The translations under genes were made by a program, and so were the position numbers. DNA of 11,667 nucleotides from Actinomycetes bacterium (lineage in GTDB: Bacteria; Actinomycetota; Acidimicrobiia; Acidimicrobiales; RAAP-2). The stretch is taken from positions 1 to 11,667 of the forward strand of contig JAJZMN010000085.1 of assembly GCA_021850345.1 (NCBI GenBank). Direction: 5' to 3'. Positions within the stretch are counted from its first letter, which is position 1. Each line of letters begins with the position of its first letter. A model generated the notes under the pieces. The model worked only from the letters and a program-made list of their open reading frames with translations. It was not told the origin of the DNA and ran no database searches. Positions 1 through 6,307 of this stretch are shown here, piece by piece.

Positions 1-642
1 CCCGCACTCATGCAGGCCGACGTCGGCGTCGCCATCGGGGCGGGCACCGACATCGCCATCGACGCCGCTGACGTGATCCTCGTCTCCGAGCGGCTGGGAG
101 CGGTCGCCGACGCCTATGACATCGCGACGGAGAGCTACCACAAGACCAGGCAGAACCTGGCCGTCGCGCTCGCGCTGAACTCGGTCGGGGTGCCGGCAGC
201 GGCCACCGGGCTCGTCGACCCCGTCTTCGCGATGGTGGCGATGGTGGCGAGCGTCACCTTGGTGCTGTCGAACTCGTTCGGGGCCAACCTGCCGCTCACC
301 CTATGGAGAGGCTTCAGGACGCTCCTCCTGCCCAAGCTGCTCACCGACGGCGAGACAGAGACCAGCGCAGGCGGCCCGAGCACTGCAACACCCGCTGTGG
401 CAGCCGGGGTGGCGACGCCGAGGCCGGTGCGGCTGAGCCTCGGGGTGAACCGGGCACCCGAGATGCCCACGCAGATGAGCAACGACTCGGCGCCGTGGTT
501 CGAGGACCCCGGCCAAGAAGCGGTCGGTGGCTGGTGGGCTCGTTGGCGGGCGTGGCTCTGGACCGGTGCGATCGTGGTGGTGGTCATGGGCCTCGGCGCC
601 TGGGACGTGATCACCGGCGGCCCGCTCCACCCCCATGTGTGA
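1..642 (+). CDS. Heavy-metal translocating P1B-type ATPase, C-terminal part (5' truncated by window)
   Basis: The frame is open from base 1 and ends at a TGA at 640-642, so only the last 213 residues are present. The segment begins in the hinge after the P domain: the stretch reading ADVGVAIGAGTDIAIDAADV is the conserved region just before the last two transport helices of P1B metal pumps. Two hydrophobic helices follow (TM7 and TM8 equivalents), with RQNLAVALALN in the first and AMVASVTLVLSNS in the second. The family would couple ATP hydrolysis to metal export across the membrane. The usual YN (Cu) or Asp (Zn/Cd) signature is not clear in these helices, so I do not name the metal. Oddly, about 90 further residues follow, with a Pro/Ala-rich linker, a third hydrophobic helix (near WLWTGAIVVVVMGLGAW) and a terminal HPHV. 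The catalytic DKTG motif lies outside the window. The MerR gene starts 9 bases downstream. Confidence 0.88.
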   Translation, partial: PALMQADVGVAIGAGTDIAIDAADVILVSERLGAVADAYDIATESYHKTRQNLAVALALNSVGVPAAATGLVDPVFAMVAMVASVTLVLSNSFGANLPLTLWRGFRTLLLPKLLTDGETETSAGGPSTATPAVAAGVATPRPVRLSLGVNRAPEMPTQMSNDSAPWFEDPGQEAVGGWWARWRAWLWTGAIVVVVMGLGAWDVITGGPLHPHV

Positions 643-651
643 GCGGACCCG

Positions 652-1572
652 ATGAGGATCGGACAGCTCGCCGACGCAGTCGGCATCAACCCGAGGACCA
701 TCCGCTTCTACGAGGACATCGGCCTGCTCCCCGAGCCGCAGCGGCTGCCCTCGGGCTACCGGGACTACACCGAGGAGGATCGGGCACGGCTGATCTTCGT
801 GCGCACTGCACAGCGTCTCGGCCTGCCGTTGGCGGACATCACCGAGATCATGGCGTTCAAGGAGCGGGGCGAGGCACCCTGCGGGTATGTCCGCAGCGTG
901 CTCGCCCGCCAACTCAGCGAGCTCGACGAGCGCATCTTGGAGCTCATCGCCCTGCGCGAGCAGCTTCGAGCATTGCAGGGGATCGCCGACGACCTCCCGG
1001 CACCGGGCGACTGCTACTGCAGCGTGATCGAGCACGCCGCGACGCTCGAAGCGACCGCCGAGAAAGGACTCGCCTCCCCCACGAAAAGAGGAGCCATCCC
1101 AGAAGTCCGCGCCGACCGTGACCGCAGGCAACGCCTCGTTGCCGAGGGAGACGCCAGGTCGTCGAGGTGCTGCCCGGGCCGAGCACGAATGGCCCATCTC
1201 ACCCTGGGCCATCCACCCGTGGCAGCGCGGCGCGGATGCCAGTTCCTTCGTACGGTTGGCTCAGCTCGCCGGGAGGCCGAGCAGCCCTTCGACGACACCG
1301 TCGAGGGTCGGCGCTTCGATGTGGGGGCGGCGAAAGATGCTCGGGTAGGCCCTCCCGGTCCGGTTGGCCCAGCCGGTGACCAAGCCGGCTGCGGCCGCGC
1401 CGTGGAGGTCCCACGGATGGACCGCGACCATGGCGAGCCGCTCCGGCGCGACTCCGAGCTCGGAGGCGGCATAGCGGTAGGGCTCGGGTCGGGGTTTCCA
1501 GTGGCCGACGGCGTCGACCGACAGCACCCGGGAGACCAGCGAGATCAGCCCCGCTCGCTCGAGCAGCCCTGA
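652..1572 (+). CDS. MerR-family metal-responsive regulator with anomalous C-terminal run-on
   Basis: Residues 1-70 are a clear MerR winged-helix DNA-binding domain (MRIGQLADAVGINPRTIRFY, then GLLPEP and SGYRDY). A dimerisation helix follows at about 78-115. Metal-ligand candidates are C77 at the start of that helix and C121, C123 and H128 in the C-terminal loop. This arrangement resembles the divalent-metal sensors ZntR, CadR and MerR more than CueR. ATG 652 lies 9 bases after the ATPase stop, so the two genes probably share a transcript, and the regulator would sense the metal the pump exports. MerR sensors are usually about 130-150 residues. Here the frame stays open to 306 residues, and the last 160 or so have no recognisable fold. 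That tail overlaps the 3' end of the opposite-strand HAD gene by about 310 bases. A lost native stop near 1090-1130 is more likely than a real extra domain. The MerR assignment is firm; the end is not. Confidence 0.85.
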   Translation: MRIGQLADAVGINPRTIRFYEDIGLLPEPQRLPSGYRDYTEEDRARLIFVRTAQRLGLPLADITEIMAFKERGEAPCGYVRSVLARQLSELDERILELIALREQLRALQGIADDLPAPGDCYCSVIEHAATLEATAEKGLASPTKRGAIPEVRADRDRRQRLVAEGDARSSRCCPGRARMAHLTLGHPPVAARRGCQFLRTVGSARREAEQPFDDTVEGRRFDVGAAKDARVGPPGPVGPAGDQAGCGRAVEVPRMDRDHGEPLRRDSELGGGIAVGLGSGFPVADGVDRQHPGDQRDQPRSLEQP

Positions 1573-1936
1573 GGTGACGGGCGCGGCGCCGTTGGTGAGC
1601 GCGACGATGGGAATGCCGACGTCGCGCAGGCGGCGGAAGGCCACTGGGCAGATCGGCACAGGCCTCGAGCAACCCGGTCGTCGCGTCCGGCGGGACCGGA
1701 CAGCCCGCTGCCCAGGCCACCTCGGCCAACGCGGTGGTTGCCAGGGCAGGGAAGGTGACGTGGTCCCCGGCCGCGGCAAGAGCGATGCCGTCTCGCAACA
1801 GCACGGCGAACCACCAGTCCAAGGCGTGGCGCGGCAGTCCCAGCTCCTCGAAGCACGGATGCAGGGCCGAAAGGTCGAAGAGCGTCTCGTTGACGTCGAA
1901 CGCCACCGCGCAGGGACGGTGCCCGAGCAGGCTCAT
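1261..1936 (-). pseudogene. HAD-superfamily (haloacid dehalogenase type II-like) gene, frame-disrupted
   Basis: The 5' part (start ATG 1936) reads MSLLGHRPCAVAFDVNETLF, which carries the HAD nucleophile motif I (D in DVNETL). The 3' part, in another frame, has the remaining motifs: ALTNG (II), the lysine in WKPRPEPY (III) and HPWDLHGAAAAG (IV), typical of L-2-haloacid dehalogenase relatives that hydrolyse carbon-halogen or phosphate esters. The two halves join at about 1640-1652, where ADLP in one frame must continue as AFRRLRDVG in the next. Compared with relatives, about six residues of the usual linker (LPxxPDVxx) appear to be missing. This suits a net loss of about 17 bases rather than a simple one-base slip. 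An upstream in-frame start at 2050 would overlap the neighbouring gene and is unlikely. As written no full-length HAD can be made. A sequencing artefact remains possible. Confidence 0.78.
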
Positions 1937-1997
1937 CGCCGTCCGCCCCACCGGCTCCGAGCTGCACCGGGCGCGGGCAGTCGGGCTCTGGGGGCGC

Positions 1998-2717
1998 TCA
2001 GGACCCGGCAGCGTCACGGCGGTGTCCCTGCTGCCAGTCCTCCTCGGCACCGACCTCGCCGTCGCCGAGCCCGAACGCCCGTAGCTGCGGGGTCTCGCGC
2101 AGCGAGCGCTTCAGTTCGGCGAACCCGCCGAAGCGCGCCAGACCCACCACGTGCTCCCACAGCTCGAGCGCGTCGGAGGTGGACGGGAGCCGGCTGATCA
2201 CCGGGCCGAACAGGGCCGCCCCGTCGGGCGGATCGAAGTGCAGGATCGGGGTGCCCACGTCCCTGCCGGTCAGCGACAGGGCCCGGTCGGTCTCGGCGCC
2301 GATCTCTTGGTCGAAGGAGGTGTCCGACACCGCGCCGGCCAGCTCGACGGGGAGCCCCAGACCGGAGAGGACCTGCGACGCGAAGCCGACCGGATCGCGA
2401 TGCAGGTCCGCCTGACGTCCCGGGGCCGAGTCGAAGAGCTCCGCCCCGTAGGCGGCGTAGAGGTGGCCGACGGCGTCGGGGCCGTGCGCGGCGCGCACCG
2501 CGGCGGCGACGCGCAGCAGCTCGAGGCCGGCGGTGTGGCCTCGCTCGTAGTCGGGAGGGAAGTGGGCGGCGTAGTCCACGCCTGCGTTCACCAGGCGCAG
2601 CGAGATGAACCGCCATTCCACCCGGTGGTCCCGCTGGCCGGCCACGAGGCGCACCCACTTGCTCGTCATCCACGCGAACGGGCACACCGGGTCGAAGTAG
2701 AAGTCCAGATCGGTCAT
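1998..2717 (-). CDS. DsbA-family thioredoxin-fold protein (mycothiol-dependent nitroreductase Rv2466c-like)
   Basis: This 239-residue cytoplasmic protein starts MTDLDFYFDPVCPFAWMTSK and contains the DsbA-type FDPVCP..W.TS..V signature. Further matches to mycobacterial Rv2466c are the DVGTPIL cis-proline segment, FGPVISRLP, and a C-terminal FAELKR. Rv2466c uses mycothiol to reduce substrates. It has CPWC, whereas this protein has C12-P-F-A15, so the second cysteine is absent and any redox cycle would be monothiol. ATG 2717 overlaps the corrected redoxin stop by one base (TGATG). GTG 2720 is an alternative start. A GAGAGG ribosome-binding site lies just upstream. The tight overlap implies translational coupling with the redoxin, which may act in the same thiol pathway. 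The reductase assignment follows the family; the specific substrate is unknown. Confidence 0.85.
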   Translation of the reverse strand: MTDLDFYFDPVCPFAWMTSKWVRLVAGQRDHRVEWRFISLRLVNAGVDYAAHFPPDYERGHTAGLELLRVAAAVRAAHGPDAVGHLYAAYGAELFDSAPGRQADLHRDPVGFASQVLSGLGLPVELAGAVSDTSFDQEIGAETDRALSLTGRDVGTPILHFDPPDGAALFGPVISRLPSTSDALELWEHVVGLARFGGFAELKRSLRETPQLRAFGLGDGEVGAEEDWQQGHRRDAAGS

Positions 2718-3248
2718 CACGCCTCACCTCTCGCCGGGTAGTCCCGCTCGACGAAGAACCGGATCGCCCCGACCAGGTCGTCGACGCGAGGACGCGCCGC
2801 TGGCATGGAGTTGAGCACCACCATGTAGATCGTCCCATCGGCACGCACCAAGAACACCCCCGGGCTCGCCGAACAGCTCGGGCTCGGGCTCCTTCACGCC
2901 CCGTGAGACGAACAGGCCCCATTCCCGCATGGAGTCGACGCTCTGTCCGTAGCCGACCCGCAGACGCGCGAGACCCCACTCGGTCACGCTGCGGCGGGCA
3001 CGGGCCTCGTCGTCGCCGCTCACCGCCACCACCTCGACGCCGAGCCTGGCGAGCTCGTCTGCGGCCCGGTCGAGCTGGGCGAGATACCCCCGGCAGATCG
3101 GACAGTGCCAGCCCCGGTAGAAGACCACCAACGTGAACCGCTCCGGGGCGGCGGCCGACAGCACGAACCGTCCGCCGCCGACCAGGTCCACCTCGAGCGT
3201 CGGCGCCGGCCCGGTCGGGACCGGCACCGACGCCGGGCGTGCGGACAT
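2717..3248 (-). CDS. Peroxiredoxin-like (AhpC/TSA) redoxin, single-base frameshift near 3' end
   Basis: The N-terminal 125 residues form a thioredoxin-fold redoxin with FYRGWHCPICRGYLAQLDR. C49 and C52 make a CxxC redox pair, and VEVVAVSGDD follows as expected for the AhpC/TSA group that reduces peroxides or disulfides. After EPELFGEPG the direct frame gives a meaningless tail to a stop at 2724. Skipping one base in the C5 run at 2857-2861 (G5 in the mRNA) restores VFLVRADGTIYMVVLNSMP and a good C-terminal helix (DDLVGAIRFFVERDYPARGE). That frame ends at TGA 2719-2717. The restored product would be 176 residues, normal for the family, and would overlap the start of the DsbA-like gene. I give the restored span. 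The one-base disruption may be sequencing error or a recent mutation. Confidence 0.82.
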
Positions 3249-3279
3249 GCTCAGTGCACCACGATGTGCCCTGATTGGA

Positions 3280-3741
3280 TCACCTCAGGCGGAAGTCCCT
3301 TTTTTTCAAGACGCCGACCACCAGTGTGCCTCCGATGTAGCTGCCACCAGGAGACGGGACCACCGTGACCGTCGTAGGCCCGAGTGTGCCGAGCGCGTTC
3401 GACGTCGCGTCGACCGTCATCGTGATGGTGCCATCCGATGCCAGCGAAGCCGCGACGACCGGCCCGCGCACCGTCATCCCTGCAGGCATCGGAGAGCCGG
3501 CCGGCACCGAGCCGCTCACCACGCACTGGAACTCCCCGGTGCCGTTCGAAAGCGCCGTGAAGGCGAAGTGGGTGGGGACGCCGCCGAGCGTGCCGCCACC
3601 GCCCCCGGTGGCGAGCACCCCCGGTGCAGGTGCCGCCGAGGCAGCCGCGCTCGGAAGACCGAGCCCCAGCGCCGCCATGGCGAGGGCACCGGCGACAGCC
3701 CCTCCGGTCATGAGCGTTCTTCCTTTGATCAACCGCGTCAT
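3280..3741 (-). CDS. Small secreted protein of unknown function
   Basis: ATG 3741 is chosen because GGGAGG lies five bases upstream. The product (153 residues as read) starts MTRLIKGRTLMTGG, continues with a hydrophobic Ala/Gly/Leu core to about residue 30, and has a signal peptidase I-like site near ASA-APA at about 36, so it is probably exported. The mature part is Gly/Ser/Thr/Val-rich, has one cysteine (EFQC), and looks like a beta-rich domain. I do not recognise the family. The reading frame ends VLKKRDFRLR just after an A7 run (T at 3300-3306 on the plus strand). With one more A the protein would end GLPPEVIQSGHIVVH at a stop at 3253-3251, three bases before the redoxin start. That end looks more protein-like and gives tight operon spacing. 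It is the first gene of the leftward cluster 3741-1261. Confidence 0.68.
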   Translation of the reverse strand: MTRLIKGRTLMTGGAVAGALAMAALGLGLPSAAASAAPAPGVLATGGGGGTLGGVPTHFAFTALSNGTGEFQCVVSGSVPAGSPMPAGMTVRGPVVAASLASDGTITMTVDATSNALGTLGPTTVTVVPSPGGSYIGGTLVVGVLKKRDFRLR

Positions 3742-3954
3742 CGCAACCTCCCGTAGCACGATCGTTCGGTCCTCCTCTCGGGCGCAGCCACAGCGGCCTG
3801 GGCGGCCCGGGGGATCTGTGGGCAACGACGAGAGCGCCCCGGACCCCTTCCTGACTGCCCCGCCTCTCTTCCGACGGAGAACCTCAACGAACGTTGGATG
3901 TGAGGACCGGCTGCACGCCGGCCAGGAAGAGGAATCCCCCCGTTGGCCCAGCTA
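3742..3954. other. Non-coding interval, probable promoter region of the leftward secreted-protein operon
   Basis: No convincing gene lies between the start of the secreted-protein gene and the end of the 708-residue fusion gene. The interval should carry the promoter for the leftward operon. I see a small palindrome at 3885-3896 (CAACG-AA-CGTTG) that could be an operator half, but no clear -35/-10 pair. Confidence 0.35.
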
Positions 3955-3977
3955 TTGCCTCGAGTCCCTCGAGGCAA
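3955..3977 (-). terminator. Terminator-like hairpin after the CcdA-SCO-TlpA gene
   Basis: There is a perfect inverted repeat with 10-bp arms, TTGCCTCGAG (3955-3964) and CTCGAGGCAA (3968-3977), and a 3-base loop. It begins 10 bases past the stop codon at 3988. No T tract follows on the minus strand, which is common in high-GC actinobacterial terminators. Confidence 0.6.
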
Positions 3978-3987
3978 CGGCTCACTG

Positions 3988-6114
3988 TCACGGAGATCTC
4001 GCTGCCGCGGTCTCGGCGAGGATCTGGTGGACCTCGGCGGCGGTCAAGGCCCCGGACAGCTCGACCACCACGTGCCCGCTGGGGCCGATCAGGAAGGTCG
4101 TCGGCAGCTCGTCGATCCCGTAGCGTGCCGCGACGTCCCCGCCGGAGTCCACGGCGAGCGTGAAGCCGAGGTGGTCACGGCGGGCCAGCTGCTGTGCGGC
4201 GCCAGGGGCGGTGTCCACGGCCACGCCGACCACGCGGAGACGGCGGTCCCGCCGAGCGACGCCGTTCAGCACCGGCAGGTCCGCCCGGCAGTCGGGGCAC
4301 CAGCTGGCCCAGAACGACAAGAGCACCGAGCGCCCCCGGAGCCCCGCCAGGCTGACCGTCTGGCTCGGATCTCCGAGCCGCGCCAGGCTGAACGCGGGCG
4401 CCACCCGGGGACGGCTGGCGCGGTCGTTCACGATGGGATCGACGAACACCGGCTGGGAGATCGCGGTCTGCTCCCTCGGAGGCAGGGTGTCCTCGGCGAG
4501 CCGGGCCAAGGTGTAGCCCCACGGCCGGGTCCGCACCGAGGAGGCGTCGAACTCTGCGATGTCGCGCTCGTGGCCGTGCGGGCCGATGACGTAGAAGATC
4601 GTGCTGTGCTGGACGGTCCGGGTCGCCGGGTCCCGCAGCACGGTCTCGCCGTAGCGGGCCCAGATGCGCTCGAGCGTCGGCACGGGTCCGGTCGCGAAGA
4701 ACCAGTTGCGGACCTTGCCCATGTCGTGGGCGTCGCTCCAGGACCGCACGTAGCGAACCTGGGGGTAGTAGGGATTGGCGTTCACCGCCAGGAACACCAC
4801 GTGGCGTCGTCCTGCCGGGCCCAGGTCCCTGTCGGCCGCGCGCACGTCGGCGGCGAAGAGCGGGCAGAGGTCTTGGCAGCGGTCGTCGTTGAACGACAGC
4901 ACCACCGCGTCGCCCCGGAACGCGCCGAGCGACACCCGCCGGCCCTGCTGGTCGGTGAGCGAGAAGTCCGGGAGCACGTGGGTCGGGCTGCTGAGCGCGT
5001 CGAGCGCGACCATCTGCGCCAGCGCGCTCGACACCCCCGGCACCGGCCCGGGCGCGCTCGCCGGCCCGAGCACGTGCAACCCGAACACCCCACCGAGCCC
5101 GATCAGAGAGAGGCTGGCCACGCCTGCGACCGAGACCCGCCAGCCGAAGATCCGCCGGGCCCGGGGGTGCCGAGCGGGATCGGCACGAAGGACGAGGCGG
5201 CGCCGGGCGACCCGGGCCGCCACCACGAGGCCCAGCCCAACGAGCACCGCTGCGCCGCACCCGAGGGCGATCCACAGCGCCGCGCCGCCCAGCCAAGTGC
5301 CGAGACGGCTGTCGAACGCCTCCAGGCTCGCCACGAAGCCCGCCGGCCGACCGCCGGCCAGGTCCGCTCCCCAGTAGTCGGCCAGGTACCCGCCCGCCGC
5401 CACCATCACGGCCCCCGAACCGGCGGAGAACCATCGGCTCGACCTGCGCAGCCATCCGCCGATGCCGGCCCTGCCCAGTGCGGTCACCACCGACACGGCG
5501 GCGAACATCGCGCCCATCCCCATGCCGTAGGCGACGAAGGCGGCCAGCCCGTGCACCCACCCGCCTCGGGTGAGGCTGCCTGCGACCCCGGCGAGGAACA
5601 GCGGCAGCGCGCAGCCCAACGAGGCGATCGCGTAGGCGACGCCGAAGAGCGCCCCTCGGGCCACGGGGTGCCGAGCCCGGCGCCACAGCCCGTGGACCTC
5701 GGGAAGCGCCAGCCCCAGATGTCGGCCCGTGGCGACCAAGACCCCTGCGACGACGAGCACCCCGGCGACCCCCAGCATCACCTCGGGCAGCGCTGTCATG
5801 ATGGCCGAGGCGCCGGCAGAGACCGGCGCCCCCACCGCCGTGAAGAGCGCCACGAACCCGGCGGTGGCAGCCACCGCCGTGACCAGGGGCGCCCCGATCC
5901 TCCCGGCCCTCTTCGACTGCGTCGCGGTCCCGGTCTCGGCCCCGGCCTCGATCTCGGTCTCGGCCCCGGCTGCGGACGAGGTGCCGACCGAGCGGTGAGG
6001 GTCGCCGAGGAGCGACGACAGGTAGACGGGCAGCAGGGCCACACCGCACGGGTTCACGAACGTGGCTGCGCCGACGGCGAACGGGTAGCCCAGCGAGGGC
6101 CCGAGGACGCTCAC
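3988..6114 (-). CDS. CcdA-type membrane protein fused to SCO1-like and TlpA-like thioredoxin domains
   Basis: The 708-residue protein has three parts. Residues 1-250 form a CcdA/DsbD-beta-like membrane domain with the paired cysteines C23 (FVNPCGVALLPVY) and C168 (ASLGCALPL), which pass electrons from cytoplasmic thioredoxin across the membrane. Two more helices lie at about 279-300 and 329-350. Residues 380-545 are SCO1/SenC-like: LPDFSLTDQQG, C413 and C417 in a CxxxC site, and H503, the set that binds copper in SCO proteins. Residues 572-705 are TlpA/ResA-like: FWASWCPDCR with C606 and C609, and the cis-proline in ELPTTFLIG. The two soluble domains should face outward, so the protein could receive electrons through CcdA and use them for disulfide reduction or copper delivery to cytochrome oxidase. 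GTG 6114 is preceded by an AGGGGG site. A low-complexity Glu/Thr/Ala loop (residues about 45-66) is encoded by repeated CTCGGCCCCGG units. Confidence 0.9.
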   Translation of the reverse strand: MSVLGPSLGYPFAVGAATFVNPCGVALLPVYLSSLLGDPHRSVGTSSAAGAETEIEAGAETGTATQSKRAGRIGAPLVTAVAATAGFVALFTAVGAPVSAGASAIMTALPEVMLGVAGVLVVAGVLVATGRHLGLALPEVHGLWRRARHPVARGALFGVAYAIASLGCALPLFLAGVAGSLTRGGWVHGLAAFVAYGMGMGAMFAAVSVVTALGRAGIGGWLRRSSRWFSAGSGAVMVAAGGYLADYWGADLAGGRPAGFVASLEAFDSRLGTWLGGAALWIALGCGAAVLVGLGLVVAARVARRRLVLRADPARHPRARRIFGWRVSVAGVASLSLIGLGGVFGLHVLGPASAPGPVPGVSSALAQMVALDALSSPTHVLPDFSLTDQQGRRVSLGAFRGDAVVLSFNDDRCQDLCPLFAADVRAADRDLGPAGRRHVVFLAVNANPYYPQVRYVRSWSDAHDMGKVRNWFFATGPVPTLERIWARYGETVLRDPATRTVQHSTIFYVIGPHGHERDIAEFDASSVRTRPWGYTLARLAEDTLPPREQTAISQPVFVDPIVNDRASRPRVAPAFSLARLGDPSQTVSLAGLRGRSVLLSFWASWCPDCRADLPVLNGVARRDRRLRVVGVAVDTAPGAAQQLARRDHLGFTLAVDSGGDVAARYGIDELPTTFLIGPSGHVVVELSGALTAAEVHQILAETAAARSP

Positions 6115-6144
6115 CGCTGATGCCCCCTGCCCGAGCGACTGCTT

Positions 6145-6167
6145 CGTGCACCGCGACCGAGTGCACG
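6145..6167 (-). promoter_or_regulatory. Hairpin in the leader of the CcdA-SCO-TlpA gene
   Basis: The inverted repeat CGTGCAC (6145-6151) / GTGCACG (6161-6167) has a 9-base loop. It lies about 30 bases before GTG 6114 and between that start and the promoter candidate at 6243-6271. It could be a regulatory leader hairpin or the terminator of the upstream gene. No T run is present. Confidence 0.3.
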
Positions 6168-6242
6168 CGCCGTGCTCCTCCGCTCCGGTCGCTCACGATC
6201 GGGGCCGCCCTGGGAAGCAGCTGCGTCGTTCACGCCTTCCCA

Positions 6243-6271
6243 CGTATGCGCGTGGTGCAGCACCGTGTCAA
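6243..6271 (-). promoter_or_regulatory. Candidate sigma-70-type promoter for the CcdA-SCO-TlpA gene
   Basis: On the minus strand a consensus TTGACA (6271-6266) is followed after 17 bases by CATACG (6248-6243), which matches TATAAT only at the central bases. The spacer contains the dyad GGTGC-T-GCACC next to the -35 box, a possible regulator site. It is about 130 bases upstream of GTG 6114. The -35 is good and the -10 is weak. Confidence 0.42.
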
Positions 6272-6307
6272 GTCGCCTGTCCGATGCACCGATCCAGTCG
6301 CGGGAGC

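Noticed and set aside
1937..2050. An upstream start for the HAD gene at 2050.
   Set aside because: The added 38 residues have no HAD similarity and overlap the end of the DsbA-like gene; ATG 1936 sits just before motif I as expected.
3300..3308. A AAA AAG-type slippery sequence suggesting programmed -1 frameshifting in the secreted-protein gene.
   Set aside because: The heptamer is out of phase with the zero frame of the gene, so a dnaX-type -1 shift would not join the frames. A missing A explains the data more simply.
3943..6120. A 725-codon open frame on the plus strand.
   Set aside because: It is antisense to the fusion gene, is dominated by Arg/His/Pro/Gly and has no domain; long shadow frames are common in high-GC DNA.
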